From positions 2,790,001 through 2,854,000 of the forward strand of contig NZ_CP121666.1 in assembly GCF_029714325.1 (NCBI RefSeq): 64,000 nt of DNA, in the 5' to 3' direction. This DNA comes from Bradyrhizobium sp. CB1717. Lineage in GTDB: Bacteria; Pseudomonadota; Alphaproteobacteria; Rhizobiales; Xanthobacteraceae. The notes below the pieces were generated by a model. That model was not told where the DNA came from. It saw only the letters and a program-made list of their open reading frames with translations, and made no database searches. Every line of letters starts with the position of its first letter. Within the stretch, counting starts at the first letter, position 1. This document shows, in pieces, positions 29,524-37,991 of the stretch. Made by a program: the position numbers and the translations under genes.

Positions 29524-30807
29524 GTGGCCATTCACATTATTGACAGGCGCCTGAATCCAGGCGGCAAGAGTCTTGAGAACCGTCAGCGGTTCTTGCGTCG
29601 GGCCAAATCCCTGGTGCAGGGCGCCGTCAAGAAGACCTCGCAGGAACGAGACATCAAGGACGTCCTGGAGGGTGGTGAGGTCACGATCCCGCTCGACGGC
29701 ATGCACGAGCCGCGTTTCCGCCGCGAAGGCGGAACGCGCGACATGGTGCTGCCCGGGAACAAGAAGTTTGTCGAGGGCGACTATCTGCAGCGCTCCGGCC
29801 AGGGCAGCGCCAAGGATTCCGGTCCCGGCGAAGGCGACAGCGAGGACGCCTTCCGCTTCGTGCTGTCCCGTGACGAATTCGTCGATCTCTTCCTCGACGA
29901 CCTCGAGCTGCCGGATCTCGCCAAGCGCAAGATCGCGCAGACCGAGAGCGAGGGCATCCAGCGCGCCGGCTACACCACGTCGGGCTCGCCCGCCAACATC
30001 TCGGTGAGCCGCACGGTGAAGCTCGCGCTGGCGCGCCGCATCGCGCTCAAGCGTCCCCGCAAGGAGGAGATCGAGGAGCTGGAAGCCGCGATCGCCGCCT
30101 GCACCGACGAGGACGAGCGTACCGAGCTCATCGCCCAGCTCGAAGCGCTGAAAGCGAAGTCCAAGCGCATTCCGTTCATCGATCCGCTCGACATCCGCTA
30201 CCGCCGCTTCGAGATGGTGCCGAAGCCCGTCGCGCAGGCCGTGATGTTCTGCCTGATGGACGTCTCCGGCTCGATGTCCGAGCACATGAAGGACCTCGCC
30301 AAGCGCTTCTACATGCTGCTCTACGTGTTCCTGAAGCGCCGCTACAAGCATGTCGAGATCGTCTTCATCCGTCACACCGACCGCGCCGAAGAAGTGGACG
30401 AGCAGACCTTCTTCTACGGCCCGGCCTCGGGCGGCACGCTGGTCTCCAGCGCGCTGCAGGCGATGCACGAGATCGTGCGCGAGCGTTTCAATCCCTCGGA
30501 CTGGAACATCTACGCCGCGCAGGCCTCCGACGGCGACAATTCCTATTCCGACGGCGAGCTCACGGGGCTGCTGCTGACCGACAAGATCCTGCCGGTCTGC
30601 CAGTTCTTTGCCTATCTCGAGGTCGGGGAATCCGGCGGCAGCGCCTTCGATCTCTCCGACTCCTCGCTCTGGACCCTCTACGAGCGCCTGCGCAACAGCG
30701 GCGCACCGCTCTCGATGCGCAAGGTCTCCGAGCGCAGCGAGATCTTCCCGGTGTTCCACGACCTGTTCCAGCGCCGCGACACTGCTCAGGAGAAAGCCGC
30801 TCCATGA
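29524..30807 (+). CDS. yeaH: YeaH/YhbH family protein (DUF444, VWA-like)
   Basis: This 427-residue DUF444 protein always accompanies PrkA and is thought to work with it, though no activity is established. It begins IIDRRLNPGGKSLENRQRF, typical of the family, has a charged helical middle (180-215), and a C-terminal von Willebrand A-like domain with MIDAS-type DVSGS (246-250) after FCLM, plus the SGGT segment. It starts with GTG at 29524, 13 bp after prkA, and overlaps spoVR by 4 bp, so the three genes are co-translated. Confidence 0.93.
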   Translation: MAIHIIDRRLNPGGKSLENRQRFLRRAKSLVQGAVKKTSQERDIKDVLEGGEVTIPLDGMHEPRFRREGGTRDMVLPGNKKFVEGDYLQRSGQGSAKDSGPGEGDSEDAFRFVLSRDEFVDLFLDDLELPDLAKRKIAQTESEGIQRAGYTTSGSPANISVSRTVKLALARRIALKRPRKEEIEELEAAIAACTDEDERTELIAQLEALKAKSKRIPFIDPLDIRYRRFEMVPKPVAQAVMFCLMDVSGSMSEHMKDLAKRFYMLLYVFLKRRYKHVEIVFIRHTDRAEEVDEQTFFYGPASGGTLVSSALQAMHEIVRERFNPSDWNIYAAQASDGDNSYSDGELTGLLLTDKILPVCQFFAYLEVGESGGSAFDLSDSSLWTLYERLRNSGAPLSMRKVSERSEIFPVFHDLFQRRDTAQEKAAP

Positions 30808-32342
30808 CGGAACGTTTGTTCGAAGGCGCGGATTGGGATTTTCGCACCTTGCAGCGTATCACCGATGCCTGCGAAGAGGTGGCGTTGAAGGATCTCGGGC
30901 TCGACGTCTATCCGAACCAGATCGAGGTCATCACCGCCGAGCAGATGCTGGACGCCTATTCGTCGGTCGGCATGCCCTTGTTCTACAAGCACTGGTCCTT
31001 CGGCAAGCATTTCGCCTTCCACGAGGCCTCTTATCGCAAGGGCCTGATGGGCCTCGCCTATGAGATCGTGATCAACTCCTCGCCCTGCATCTCCTATCTG
31101 ATGGAGGAGAACACGGCGACGATGCAGACGCTGGTGATCGCGCACGCCGCCTTCGGCCACAACCATTTCTTCAAGAACAACTATCTGTTCAAGCAGTGGA
31201 CCGACGCCGACGGCATCCTGGACTATCTCGACTTCGCCAAGAACTACGTCATGCAATGCGAGGAGCGCTACGGCCGCACCGAGGTCGAGCGCACGCTCGA
31301 CGCCGCGCATGCGCTGATGTCGCACGGCATCGACCGCTATCCCGGCAAGAAGAAGCTGGATCTGCGCGCCGAGGAGAAGCGGGCAGGGCGCAGGCGCCAG
31401 CACGAGGAAGAGGTCTTCAACGATCTCTGGCGCACCGTGCCTGCCGGCAAGAGCAAGAGCCGTTCGACGCTCAGCATCGAGCGGCGCCGCAAGCTGCTCG
31501 GCCTGCCGCAGGAGAACCTGCTCTATTTTCTGGAGAAGAGCGCGCCGCGCCTAGCGCCCTGGCAGCGCGAGCTGCTGCGGATCGTCCGCCACATCGCGCA
31601 ATATTTCTATCCGCAGAGCCAGACCAAGGTGATGAACGAGGGGACGGCGACTTACGTCCACTATCGCATCATGACCCAGCTGCACCAGCAGGGGCGCATC
31701 ACCGACGGCAACTTCCTCGAATTCCTGGGATCGCACACCAACGTGGTGTTCCAGCCCGAATTCGACGATCCGCGCTTCTCGGGCTTCAACCCCTATGCGC
31801 TCGGCTTCGCAATGATGCAGGACATCGAGCGCATCGTCACCAGTCCGGAAGACGAGGACCGCGAATGGTTCCCCGACATCGCCGGCAAGAACGACGTGAT
31901 GGGCGTGCTGCGCGACGTCTGGGCCAACTACCGCGACGAGAGCTTCATCGGCCAGTTCCTGAGCCCGAAGTTGATGCGGCACTTCCGCATGTTCCATCTC
32001 CACGACGATCCCGAGGAGCGCGCCGGCATCCGCGTCGATGCCATCCACGACGAGCGCGGCTTCCGCCGCGTGCGGCGCGAATTGGCGCGGCAGCACGATG
32101 TCGGCTACATCGACGCCAATATCGAGGTGGTCGACGTCGATCTCTCCGGCGACCGCCGCCTGATCCTGCATCATCGCGTCATCAAGGGCTCGCAGCTCAA
32201 CGAGACCGACACCAAGCGCGTGCTGCAGCACCTGGCCGATCTCTGGACCTACGACGTCGCGCTGATCGAGGTCGACGCCAACGACAAGGTTTTGCGCGAA
32301 TATGTAGTGAGCCCGCGTCCGATCCCGGCGGCGGTGGCCTGA
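30804..32342 (+). CDS. SpoVR family protein (YcgB-like)
   Basis: This 512-residue SpoVR family protein takes its name from a Bacillus sporulation gene, but its role in non-sporulating bacteria is unknown; it is the constant third member of the prkA-yeaH-spoVR operon. Recognisable parts are FYKHWSFGKHFAFHE, EINSSPCISYLMEEN-like NSSPCISYLMEEN, HAAFGHNHFFKNNYLF and the FYPQSQTKVMNEGTATYVHY segment, rich in conserved His and Glu suggestive of a metal site. The ATG overlaps the yeaH stop (ATGA). The downstream gene is convergent, after repeat-rich DNA. Confidence 0.93.
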   Translation: MTERLFEGADWDFRTLQRITDACEEVALKDLGLDVYPNQIEVITAEQMLDAYSSVGMPLFYKHWSFGKHFAFHEASYRKGLMGLAYEIVINSSPCISYLMEENTATMQTLVIAHAAFGHNHFFKNNYLFKQWTDADGILDYLDFAKNYVMQCEERYGRTEVERTLDAAHALMSHGIDRYPGKKKLDLRAEEKRAGRRRQHEEEVFNDLWRTVPAGKSKSRSTLSIERRRKLLGLPQENLLYFLEKSAPRLAPWQRELLRIVRHIAQYFYPQSQTKVMNEGTATYVHYRIMTQLHQQGRITDGNFLEFLGSHTNVVFQPEFDDPRFSGFNPYALGFAMMQDIERIVTSPEDEDREWFPDIAGKNDVMGVLRDVWANYRDESFIGQFLSPKLMRHFRMFHLHDDPEERAGIRVDAIHDERGFRRVRRELARQHDVGYIDANIEVVDVDLSGDRRLILHHRVIKGSQLNETDTKRVLQHLADLWTYDVALIEVDANDKVLREYVVSPRPIPAAVA

Positions 32343-32377
32343 GGGGGGAACAACACAGCGAGATGCGTGTCGACGTG

Positions 32378-32522
32378 CCCTCTCCCCTTGCGGGAGAGGG
32401 CAGCGATGCAGGTAGATGCAAGCTCACTGGGGGCGAGGGGTATCTCTCCGCAATTTCCCGTGTCGATAGAGACCCCTCATCCGGCGCTTCGCGCCACCTT
32501 CTCCCACAAGGGGAGAAGGAAG
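32378..32522. repeat. Rhizobial GC-rich intergenic element with hairpins
   Basis: The element starts with the hairpin CCCTCTCCC-CTTGC-GGGAGAGGG (32378-32400) and ends with CCTCATCCGGCGCTTCGCGCC and CTTCTCCCACAAGGGGAGAAGG (to about 32522). This resembles mosaic intergenic elements (RIME-like) known in Rhizobiales. It lies between the convergent spoVR and DUF1801 genes and could terminate both transcripts. Confidence 0.6.
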
Positions 32523-32548
32523 GAATTCGAAGCTGCATAACGGTTGAT

Positions 32549-32989
32549 CTACGCCGGCTGCTTCCTGGCCGGCTTCTTCCTGGACGCATTCAGCTCCACC
32601 GCCGCGCGGATCAGCGCCTTCAACGCCTTCTCGTTGATCTTGTCGCCCTCGCGAATATCGATCGCGCGGCGCACATTGCCGTCGAGGCTGGAGTTGAACA
32701 GGCCCGCGGGATCGTCCAGCGCCGCGCCCTTGGCAAAAGTCAGCTTCACCACTTCCTTGTAGGTCTCGCCGGTGCAGATGATGCCGTCGTGCTCCCACAC
32801 GGGAACGCCGCGCCATTTCCATTCCTCGACGACGTCAGGGACGGCCTGCTTGATCAGGCCGCGGATCCGCGCCAGCATCTCGCCGCGCCAGTCGCCGAGC
32901 TCCCTGATGCGGCCGTCGATCAATTTGGAGGGCGAGGCGCCATCCGTCTTCGTCGCGCTGCTCTTCTTTGCGGTCACGGCCTTCTTCAT
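32549..32989 (-). CDS. DUF1801 domain protein
   Basis: This 146-residue cytosolic protein carries a DUF1801 (YdhG-like) domain: IRELGDWRGEMLARIRGLIKQ, EEWKWRGVPVWEHDGIICTGETYKEVVKLTFAKGAAL and a Lys-rich tail. Function is unknown; these proteins often sit beside ArsR-type regulators and SRPBCC proteins, as here. The ATG at 32989 was chosen for its AGAGG ribosome binding site; the frame is open further upstream but that part overlaps the membrane-protein gene. It is the last gene of the ArsR/SRPBCC/membrane/DUF1801 group, 2 bp after the preceding stop. Confidence 0.85.
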   Translation of the reverse strand: MKKAVTAKKSSATKTDGASPSKLIDGRIRELGDWRGEMLARIRGLIKQAVPDVVEEWKWRGVPVWEHDGIICTGETYKEVVKLTFAKGAALDDPAGLFNSSLDGNVRRAIDIREGDKINEKALKALIRAAVELNASRKKPARKQPA

Positions 32990-32991
32990 GA

Positions 32992-33210
32992 TCACGCCTC
33001 TTGCCGCGCGCCGTCGCGGTGGCCGAGATAAGGCAGCGCGAACAGATACAGCCCGGTCGCCAGCAACGGAATGAGTGGTACGAGTGCAAGCAGGCCGATC
33101 CAGACGGCCTGGAGTTGCATGGTCATGGCGACGATGTTGGCGATGACCGCGACCGTGAACGCCATCGACAGCCAGCGATGAATCTGCCGAATCCATATGT
33201 GCGTGCTCAT
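32992..33210 (-). CDS. Small two-TM membrane protein
   Basis: This 72-residue protein has two hydrophobic segments (about residues 13-34 and 36-60) with a short polar tail, so it is probably an inner-membrane protein. I cannot assign a family. An excellent ribosome binding site (AAGGAGA) sits just before the ATG, and the gene is tightly packed with DUF1801 (2 bp) and 42 bp from the SRPBCC gene, supporting a real gene within that operon. Confidence 0.7.
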   Translation of the reverse strand: MSTHIWIRQIHRWLSMAFTVAVIANIVAMTMQLQAVWIGLLALVPLIPLLATGLYLFALPYLGHRDGARQEA

Positions 33211-33252
33211 TGGGATCTCCTTTGGAAAATGTATGGAAGAGACGCCGGCGAG

Positions 33253-33672
33253 CTACTCAGCCCGCGCCAGCAGTTCGTCCAGCTTGGCGAAAAACTGCTT
33301 CCAGCCGGCATGCGCGCCGCCATAGGCCTGCTTCTGCGTCGGGCTGAAGCCCGCCTGCTCGACGCGCAGATGCGTGCCCGCGCCCGTCGGCGTCAGCGTG
33401 AAGGTCACGACGCTCTTCAAATCGAACGCCGCGTCCTCATGCGAGAAATTCCAGGTATAGGCGAGCGTCTTCTGCGGCTCGATGGTCAGCACCTCGCAGT
33501 CCAGCACGCCGCCCCATTCGCCGCGCAGGTTGAAGCGGTGACCGACCTGGGGCTTGAAGTCGTTCTTCATCAGCCATTCCTCGATCAGATGCGGCTGCGT
33601 CAGCGCGCGCCAGAGCCGCTCGGCCGGGAAGGCGAACTCGCGCTCGACGACGACGGATCGTGTTTCGGTCAT
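33253..33672 (-). CDS. SRPBCC / AHSA1-like domain protein
   Basis: This 139-residue protein has the Aha1-C-terminal-like START fold: VVVEREFAFPAERLWRALTQPHLIEEWLM, WGGVLDCEVLTIEPQKTLAYTW and VTFTLTPTGAGTHLRVEQAGF. Members bind small hydrophobic ligands or have unknown roles; bacterial copies are very often encoded with an ArsR-type repressor, as here. The ATG overlaps the ArsR stop codon by 4 bp, so the pair is translationally coupled. Confidence 0.88.
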   Translation of the reverse strand: MTETRSVVVEREFAFPAERLWRALTQPHLIEEWLMKNDFKPQVGHRFNLRGEWGGVLDCEVLTIEPQKTLAYTWNFSHEDAAFDLKSVVTFTLTPTGAGTHLRVEQAGFSPTQKQAYGGAHAGWKQFFAKLDELLARAE

Positions 33673-33992
33673 TGGTCCATCCTCTTCAGGAGATCATCGA
33701 GAGCGTCGAGCCGGTTCTGCCAGAAGCCGGTCATCTGGCTGGTCCAGTCGACCAGTGGGTTGAGCGCGCCGGGTTGCGCGCTGTAGTGCGTCTGGCGTCC
33801 CTCGTGGCGGTCGCGCACCAGGCCCGCCTGCTTCAGCGCGCCCAGATGTTTCGAGACCGCCGGCTGGGAAACGCCGGAGCGTAGCGTCAGTGCCCCGACC
33901 GTCTGCTCGCCCTCGCGGCACAGCCGCTCGAAGATCGCCCGCCGGGTCGGATCGGCAAGCGTCCTGAACAGGAGGTCGTGGGCGGCAGACAC
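33669..33992 (-). CDS. ArsR-family winged-helix regulator
   Basis: This 107-residue ArsR/SmtB-fold repressor starts DLLFRTLADPTRRAIFERL and has the recognition region SGVSQPAVSKHLGALKQAGLV. The usual ELCVCD metal motif is absent (only a single Cys in ERLCREGEQ), so it is probably not a metal sensor but of the type paired with SRPBCC proteins. The start is GTG at 33992. Immediately upstream lie two ATAAC-N6-GTTAT palindromes, probable binding sites for autoregulation. Confidence 0.9.
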   Translation of the reverse strand: MSAAHDLLFRTLADPTRRAIFERLCREGEQTVGALTLRSGVSQPAVSKHLGALKQAGLVRDRHEGRQTHYSAQPGALNPLVDWTSQMTGFWQNRLDALDDLLKRMDQ

Positions 33993-34000
33993 GGTTGATC

Positions 34001-34043
34001 CATAACTCGGAGGTTATGGGTTTATTCATAACCGCAGGGTTAT
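34001..34043. promoter_or_regulatory. Two operator-like palindromes ATAAC-N6-GTTAT
   Basis: ATAAC-TCGGAG-GTTAT (34002-34017, extended to CATAAC/GTTATG at 34001-34018) and ATAAC-CGCAGG-GTTAT (34028-34043) share the same arms and spacer length and start 26 bp apart, about 2.5 helical turns. They lie directly in front of the arsR-type gene, which is the usual place for autoregulatory operators. Binding is inferred, not shown. Confidence 0.65.
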
Positions 34044-34099
34044 AGATAAGTCAAGGGGGGTTGGAGGGAAATGGCTATCGCTCGCGCAACTCCTCCGCC

Positions 34100-34184
34100 G
34101 TCATTGCGAGCGTAGCGAAGCAATCCAGAATCCCACCTCGGAGACAGTCTGGATTGCTTCGTCGCAAGAGCTCCTCGCAATGAC
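34100..34184 (+). repeat. Palindromic repeat copy 1 (A-B orientation, 85 bp)
   Basis: This is the first of 13 copies of one element in the window. It begins GTCATTGCGAG and ends CTCGCAATGAC. Its two halves are inverted repeats of each other except that the left arm (A, 30 nt) lacks 7 bases present in the right arm (B, 37 nt). It can fold into a long hairpin. It lies between the arsR-type gene and the DsrE-like gene. Confidence 0.85.
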
Positions 34185-34212
34185 GGTGGATGCGGTGACG
34201 CCTCCCGCAACG

Positions 34213-34662
34213 CTAGGGCCGCAAATACAGATACCCCTGTGACTGCAGCTCGGCCAACCTGACCACGCCGCCCTTCTCCGCGCTGACGAAGCCGGGGAGC
34301 AGATCCGTCAGCGTGACGTTCTGCGCCTTCATGGTGTTGCCGCAGGCGGCGAGCTCGACGCCATCCCTGGAGAATTCGCCGACGCGCTTGCTGATGTCGG
34401 GGTTGGCCTGTGCCGAGTGAAACGCTTTCAGCGCCGGCCCGTGGATCACCAGCGCGATCGTCACGTTCGCCGGTCCACCAACGCCGTCGATGTGGTTCTG
34501 GATGTTGCCGAGCACGAAATTGACCTTCTCGGCGTCGCTGAGGTGATAGACGACTTTCAGCTTGTTCGACGGTGGAGCCTCGGTCGCGGCCTTCGCGCGG
34601 GAGGCGCCCAGCGCCGCACCCAATGCCGACACGGCGCTCCACAGGATGTTACGGCGGTTCAT
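34213..34662 (-). CDS. Exported DsrE/DsrF-family protein
   Basis: This 149-residue protein has an N-terminal signal with twin Arg (MNRRNILWSA...SRAKA-A), probably Tat-type, then a DsrE-like domain: KVVYHLSDAEKVNFVLGNIQNHID, VTIALVIHGPALKAF and GVELAACGNTMKAQNV with the single conserved Cys. DsrE-like proteins act in sulfur transfer or are of unknown role; exported versions are common in proteobacteria. The ATG at 34662 has GGGAGA upstream. The next gene upstream, 39 bp away on the same strand, encodes another exported protein. Confidence 0.82.
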   Translation of the reverse strand: MNRRNILWSAVSALGAALGASRAKAATEAPPSNKLKVVYHLSDAEKVNFVLGNIQNHIDGVGGPANVTIALVIHGPALKAFHSAQANPDISKRVGEFSRDGVELAACGNTMKAQNVTLTDLLPGFVSAEKGGVVRLAELQSQGYLYLRP

Positions 34663-34701
34663 GGCAGTCTCCCTGGATTGCCTGATTTTGCCGGACACAT
34701 A

Positions 34702-35322
34702 TCACTTGTGGCGCAGTGCCGCGAGTTCCTTGCGGTCGGTCACGAGCGAAGCGCATTCGCTTGCGTCGGTGCGATCGAGACGGAAGATCCCGTCGTCGGC
34801 GCCGGCGACCAGCGATCGCTCGGCATCGTCGTCCGGCTTGTTGTTCTGCCAGACCCTGACCCGCGCGAGGCGCACGATCGCCGACTTGTCGTCCTTGGAG
34901 AGCGCAACGCCGATGCCGCCGCCCTCGCAGTCGACGCCGCAGCCCAGGCGGGTTTCGGTGCCGTCCTTGGTGAACACGGCGTGGTTACAGGAGCCGCTGG
35001 AATCGAAATCGCCGCTGCGGTGGCGATACCTGAAGCCGAGGCGGAACGAGTTGTGGAGCTGCTTGTCCTCCTTGTCGACCTCCGCCGAGATCAGCAGCTT
35101 CATCGACGCGACCTTCTGCTTCGGGTGCCGCGCCAGATGCTCGGCGTCGTAACGGCGGACGAAGCAGGCATAGGCCTTGTCGCCGGGCCTGCCCGCATAC
35201 ATGCGCGCGTTGAAGGTGTCGGCCTCGGCCTTGGTGGCCTCACGGATGTCGTCGGCCTCCTCGGCCCGGGCGGCGCCGACGAAGCCGGCAAGGACAAGCG
35301 GAAGGATGAGGGCAAGCTTCAT
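34702..35322 (-). CDS. Exported hypothetical protein, Cys-rich
   Basis: This 206-residue protein starts with a clear Sec signal (MKLALILPLVLAGFVGAARA) and continues with a soluble, charged domain with six Cys (in YACFVRR, GSCNHA, LGCGVDCEG, SECASL and nearby), suggesting disulfides in the periplasm. I do not recognise a family. It is probably co-transcribed with the DsrE-like gene downstream; no other clue to function is visible. Confidence 0.7.
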   Translation of the reverse strand: MKLALILPLVLAGFVGAARAEEADDIREATKAEADTFNARMYAGRPGDKAYACFVRRYDAEHLARHPKQKVASMKLLISAEVDKEDKQLHNSFRLGFRYRHRSGDFDSSGSCNHAVFTKDGTETRLGCGVDCEGGGIGVALSKDDKSAIVRLARVRVWQNNKPDDDAERSLVAGADDGIFRLDRTDASECASLVTDRKELAALRHK

Positions 35323-35531
35323 GATCGCACCGGGGCGTGTGAACCGTCGTCCATCCGCAACGCGCGGGGTGGCAGCCGGCTGGCATTTAGTCGCGGGCGG
35401 AAAGTCCTGCGTTCAAGTGTTCCTGGCCGCCCGCCTTGCGGGCAGCCTCACGCAAGGTTCCCGCTTTAACAATTTGGAAGGAGGGGCGCTGGTAAACCCC
35501 TGGTTGTTGCAGATGACTGGTGGCGGTCAGA

Positions 35532-36101
35532 ATGTCCGTAACTCAGAGCTTGCCCAACCTTGCGATCGGCTATTCCCTTCCGCGGCTGTTCTGGTTGCTG
35601 GGAGCCGGCCTGTTGGCGACGCTGCTGTGCGGCGCGCTCGCATTCAGCTGGCACTATGGCAAGGACATCGCCACGATCCAGATCGCGCTCAGCTATTTCG
35701 GCGTCGTGTTTTTCGGCCTGGCCACCTGCAGGACGCTCTGGACGTTGATCTCCGCCAGGGAGCCGGTCCTCTTCATCACCCGTATCGGCATTCGCGACAC
35801 CAGGATCGCCGATGACACCATCTCGTGGCGATCGGTGAGGGACATATCGATCTTTCGGTATCGCAGCCAGAGGATCGTCGTTCTTCAGGTCGATCCTCTT
35901 CTCGCCGAGCGGTTCGAAGGCGGCTTTCTGAAGCGCGTCTTGTCGCTGCTGAACAAGCCCATTGGTGCGGACGGCGTGCTCGTCACGGGCGGCCTGACCG
36001 TGGACGGCGAAACGCTGTTCGAGACCTGCAAGCAATACTGGACGGCCGGACGGCTGGCCTATACTGGTCGCGCCGCAGCCGAGCCCGAGCCTGTCAGCTA
36101 G
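35532..36101 (+). CDS. STM3941-like two-TM membrane protein (second copy)
   Basis: This 189-residue protein has two predicted membrane helices (about 16-36 and 48-68) and a soluble domain with RIGIRDTRIADDTISWRSVRD and SQRIVVLQV. The same G-I-R-D-x-R-I...W-x-S...I-S...R-I-V-L pattern occurs in the protein at 26595-27266, so the two are distant paralogues of the STM3941-like group. Start at ATG 35532; GTG at 35520 is an alternative. Function unknown. Confidence 0.65.
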   Translation: MSVTQSLPNLAIGYSLPRLFWLLGAGLLATLLCGALAFSWHYGKDIATIQIALSYFGVVFFGLATCRTLWTLISAREPVLFITRIGIRDTRIADDTISWRSVRDISIFRYRSQRIVVLQVDPLLAERFEGGFLKRVLSLLNKPIGADGVLVTGGLTVDGETLFETCKQYWTAGRLAYTGRAAAEPEPVS

Positions 36102-36408
36102 TCCCGGCCGCAGCCGAGGCGGACCGCGTTGCCTTCACGAAACACTGCGTGTTGGCAGTCGCCGCATGCGTGACGCGTTCAACTCGCTTCCACGCGCAGA
36201 GCGGAGCGAGGCGGCCTGGTTCCATGTGCGGCCTTAGTCGAACCTCAAGCCAGGAAGGTTCAATCGGCGCGGGCCTTCGTTTTTTGGGAACTCGATGCTG
36301 TCAGCCATTCGACATTGTCCCCGTTCGTCGATGTGATAGCCTTCACAGGCGATTGCTTTTGGCAGTCGTAGAGTGGGGCCGCCTCTCGTCGCGCGTGGAG
36401 TCCCCGCA
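36102..36408. other. Intergenic region before the cyclase gene
   Basis: In these 307 bp I see no convincing gene. A 63-codon minus-strand frame (36234-36425) overlaps the cyclase start and has no recognisable similarity. No clear promoter motif was found; the cyclase promoter should lie here. Confidence 0.4.
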
Positions 36409-37974
36409 ATGGGCGAAATTCGCAACTTCAGATCCGGAAATCAGGACGGGCAGCCTCCACACGGCCCCATGCCTCGTCGTCTCGCGGCGATCATTGTCGG
36501 CGACATCGCTTCCTACAGTCGCATCATGCAGGCCGACGAGGAGGGAACGCATGTCCGCGTCAAGCGGATCGAGCGGGATATCATCCAGCCCAGCATCGTC
36601 GAGCATCATGGCACGCTGGTGAAGACGACGGGCGACGGCTTTATCGCCATCTTCGATAGCCCGGTCGAGGCCGTTCGATGCAGCATCGTCATCCAGCAGA
36701 ATCTCATCGGCCGCAACGCCCCGCTTCCCAAGCATTCACGGCTCGAATACCGGATTGGCGTCAATCTCGGCGACGTCATCGTGGAGCCGGACGACGTCTA
36801 CGGCGACGGCGTCAACATCGCCACACGCATCGAAGGCATCGCGGAGCCCGGTCAGGTCTATATCTCGGGTGCGATCTACGAGCAGATCAAGCACAAGGTC
36901 GTATGCGGCTATGAATCGCTCGGGGACCGCAAGGTCAAGAACATCACCGATCCGGTGCGCGTCTATCGCGTGCTGCCGGACGCAGACGCAGTCGGCAGGA
37001 CGCGCGGCCGGCGCGAGAACATCCTGCTCTTTCTTCTGATCATGGCATTGCTGGTGATTGCCGGCTACGTGCTTTGGTACGTGCTGGTGCAGCACCGCAG
37101 CCAGGTGGGGCAACAGGCTGCCGCTCCTCCGGTCGCGGTGCCGTCAGCTTCGCCGATGCCGCAATCCGTTCCGTCGCTACCGAGCCCGGCGGTACCGGCG
37201 CCTCAAGCCGCACCCGCGGCTTCGCCGTTGCCCACAACGACGCCATCGCCCGCAGCATCGCCTTCACCATCTCCGGCATCCGCTCCATCGGTGACGGCGG
37301 TCCAAGAACCCGAGATGATCGCCATTCGCGGCGGCAGCTTCGCCATGGGAAGCAATGACGATCCGACGGAACGCCCGGTCCACCAGGTCACGATCAAGCC
37401 GTTCTCGATCGGCAAATATCCGGTGACCGTGCAGGAGTGGAACGAATGCGCCGCTGCAAAGGCGTGCTCCTTCACGGCCACCGGCAAAGACGACGCGCCC
37501 GTCAGCAATGTGAGCTGGACCGACGCGCAACAATATGTGGCGTATCTCTCCCAGGCGACGAAGAAGCCGTATCGGCTTCCGAGCGAAGCCGAATGGGAGT
37601 ACGCGGCGCGCGGCGGAACGCAGAGCAAGTATTGGTGGGGTGACAAGCTTCAGCCGGGCATGGCCGGCTGCAAGGATTGCGGCAACCTCGCCAGCGAGCA
37701 GCCGGCGAAGGTCGGCAGCTTCAAGCCAAACCCGTTCGGCCTGTACGACATGGGCGGCGGGATCGACCAGTGGGTCGAGGATTGCTGGCACAAGAGCTAT
37801 CAAGGCGCGCCCGGCGACGGCTCGGCATGGACCGGCGCCGACTGCTCCTCGCACGTGCTGCGCTCAGGCTCTTGGAAGAACGATTCCCGATATGTGCGGC
37901 CATCCAACCGCGATGGTTACGACACCAATGTCCGTTATCCCACGCATGGATTCCGCGTCGCGCTCAGTCCGTAA
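36409..37974 (+). CDS. Membrane nucleotide cyclase fused to periplasmic FGE-like domain
   Basis: This 521-residue protein has three parts. Residues about 22-190 are a class III adenylate/guanylate cyclase domain with the metal-binding Asp32 (GDIASYS) and Asp76 (KTTGDGF), the base-contacting Lys72 and Asp129, and Asn136 and Arg140 (VYGDGVNIATR), so it looks competent. A single TM (about 204-226) and a Pro/Ala/Ser-rich linker (about 235-295) follow. Residues 302-518 are a sulfatase-modifying-factor/FGE-like domain (MIAIRGGSFAMGS, HQVTIKPFSIGKYPVTVQEW, YRLPSEAEWEYAARGG, GFRVALS). The active-site Cys pair of true FGE is missing in LRSGSWKNDSRY; other Cys (CKDC) suggest structural disulfides. The ATG at 36409 has GGAG upstream. 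It probably forms an operon with the DUF4399 gene 17 bp downstream. Confidence 0.88.
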   Translation: MGEIRNFRSGNQDGQPPHGPMPRRLAAIIVGDIASYSRIMQADEEGTHVRVKRIERDIIQPSIVEHHGTLVKTTGDGFIAIFDSPVEAVRCSIVIQQNLIGRNAPLPKHSRLEYRIGVNLGDVIVEPDDVYGDGVNIATRIEGIAEPGQVYISGAIYEQIKHKVVCGYESLGDRKVKNITDPVRVYRVLPDADAVGRTRGRRENILLFLLIMALLVIAGYVLWYVLVQHRSQVGQQAAAPPVAVPSASPMPQSVPSLPSPAVPAPQAAPAASPLPTTTPSPAASPSPSPASAPSVTAVQEPEMIAIRGGSFAMGSNDDPTERPVHQVTIKPFSIGKYPVTVQEWNECAAAKACSFTATGKDDAPVSNVSWTDAQQYVAYLSQATKKPYRLPSEAEWEYAARGGTQSKYWWGDKLQPGMAGCKDCGNLASEQPAKVGSFKPNPFGLYDMGGGIDQWVEDCWHKSYQGAPGDGSAWTGADCSSHVLRSGSWKNDSRYVRPSNRDGYDTNVRYPTHGFRVALSP

Positions 37975-37991
37975 GTGCTGGAGGGGATTTG

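Noticed and set aside
30804..32342. SpoVR as evidence of a spore-forming organism
   Set aside because: SpoVR homologues with prkA and yeaH are widespread in non-sporulating proteobacteria, and all other content is rhizobial.
36234..36425. 63-codon minus-strand frame before the cyclase gene
   Set aside because: No recognisable similarity, overlaps the cyclase start, and no clear ribosome binding site; a degraded fragment or chance frame is more likely.
37302..37974. True formylglycine-generating activity for the C-terminal domain of the cyclase fusion
   Set aside because: The segment that should hold the two active-site Cys reads LRSGSWKNDSRYVRPSNRD and has none; only the fold is supported.
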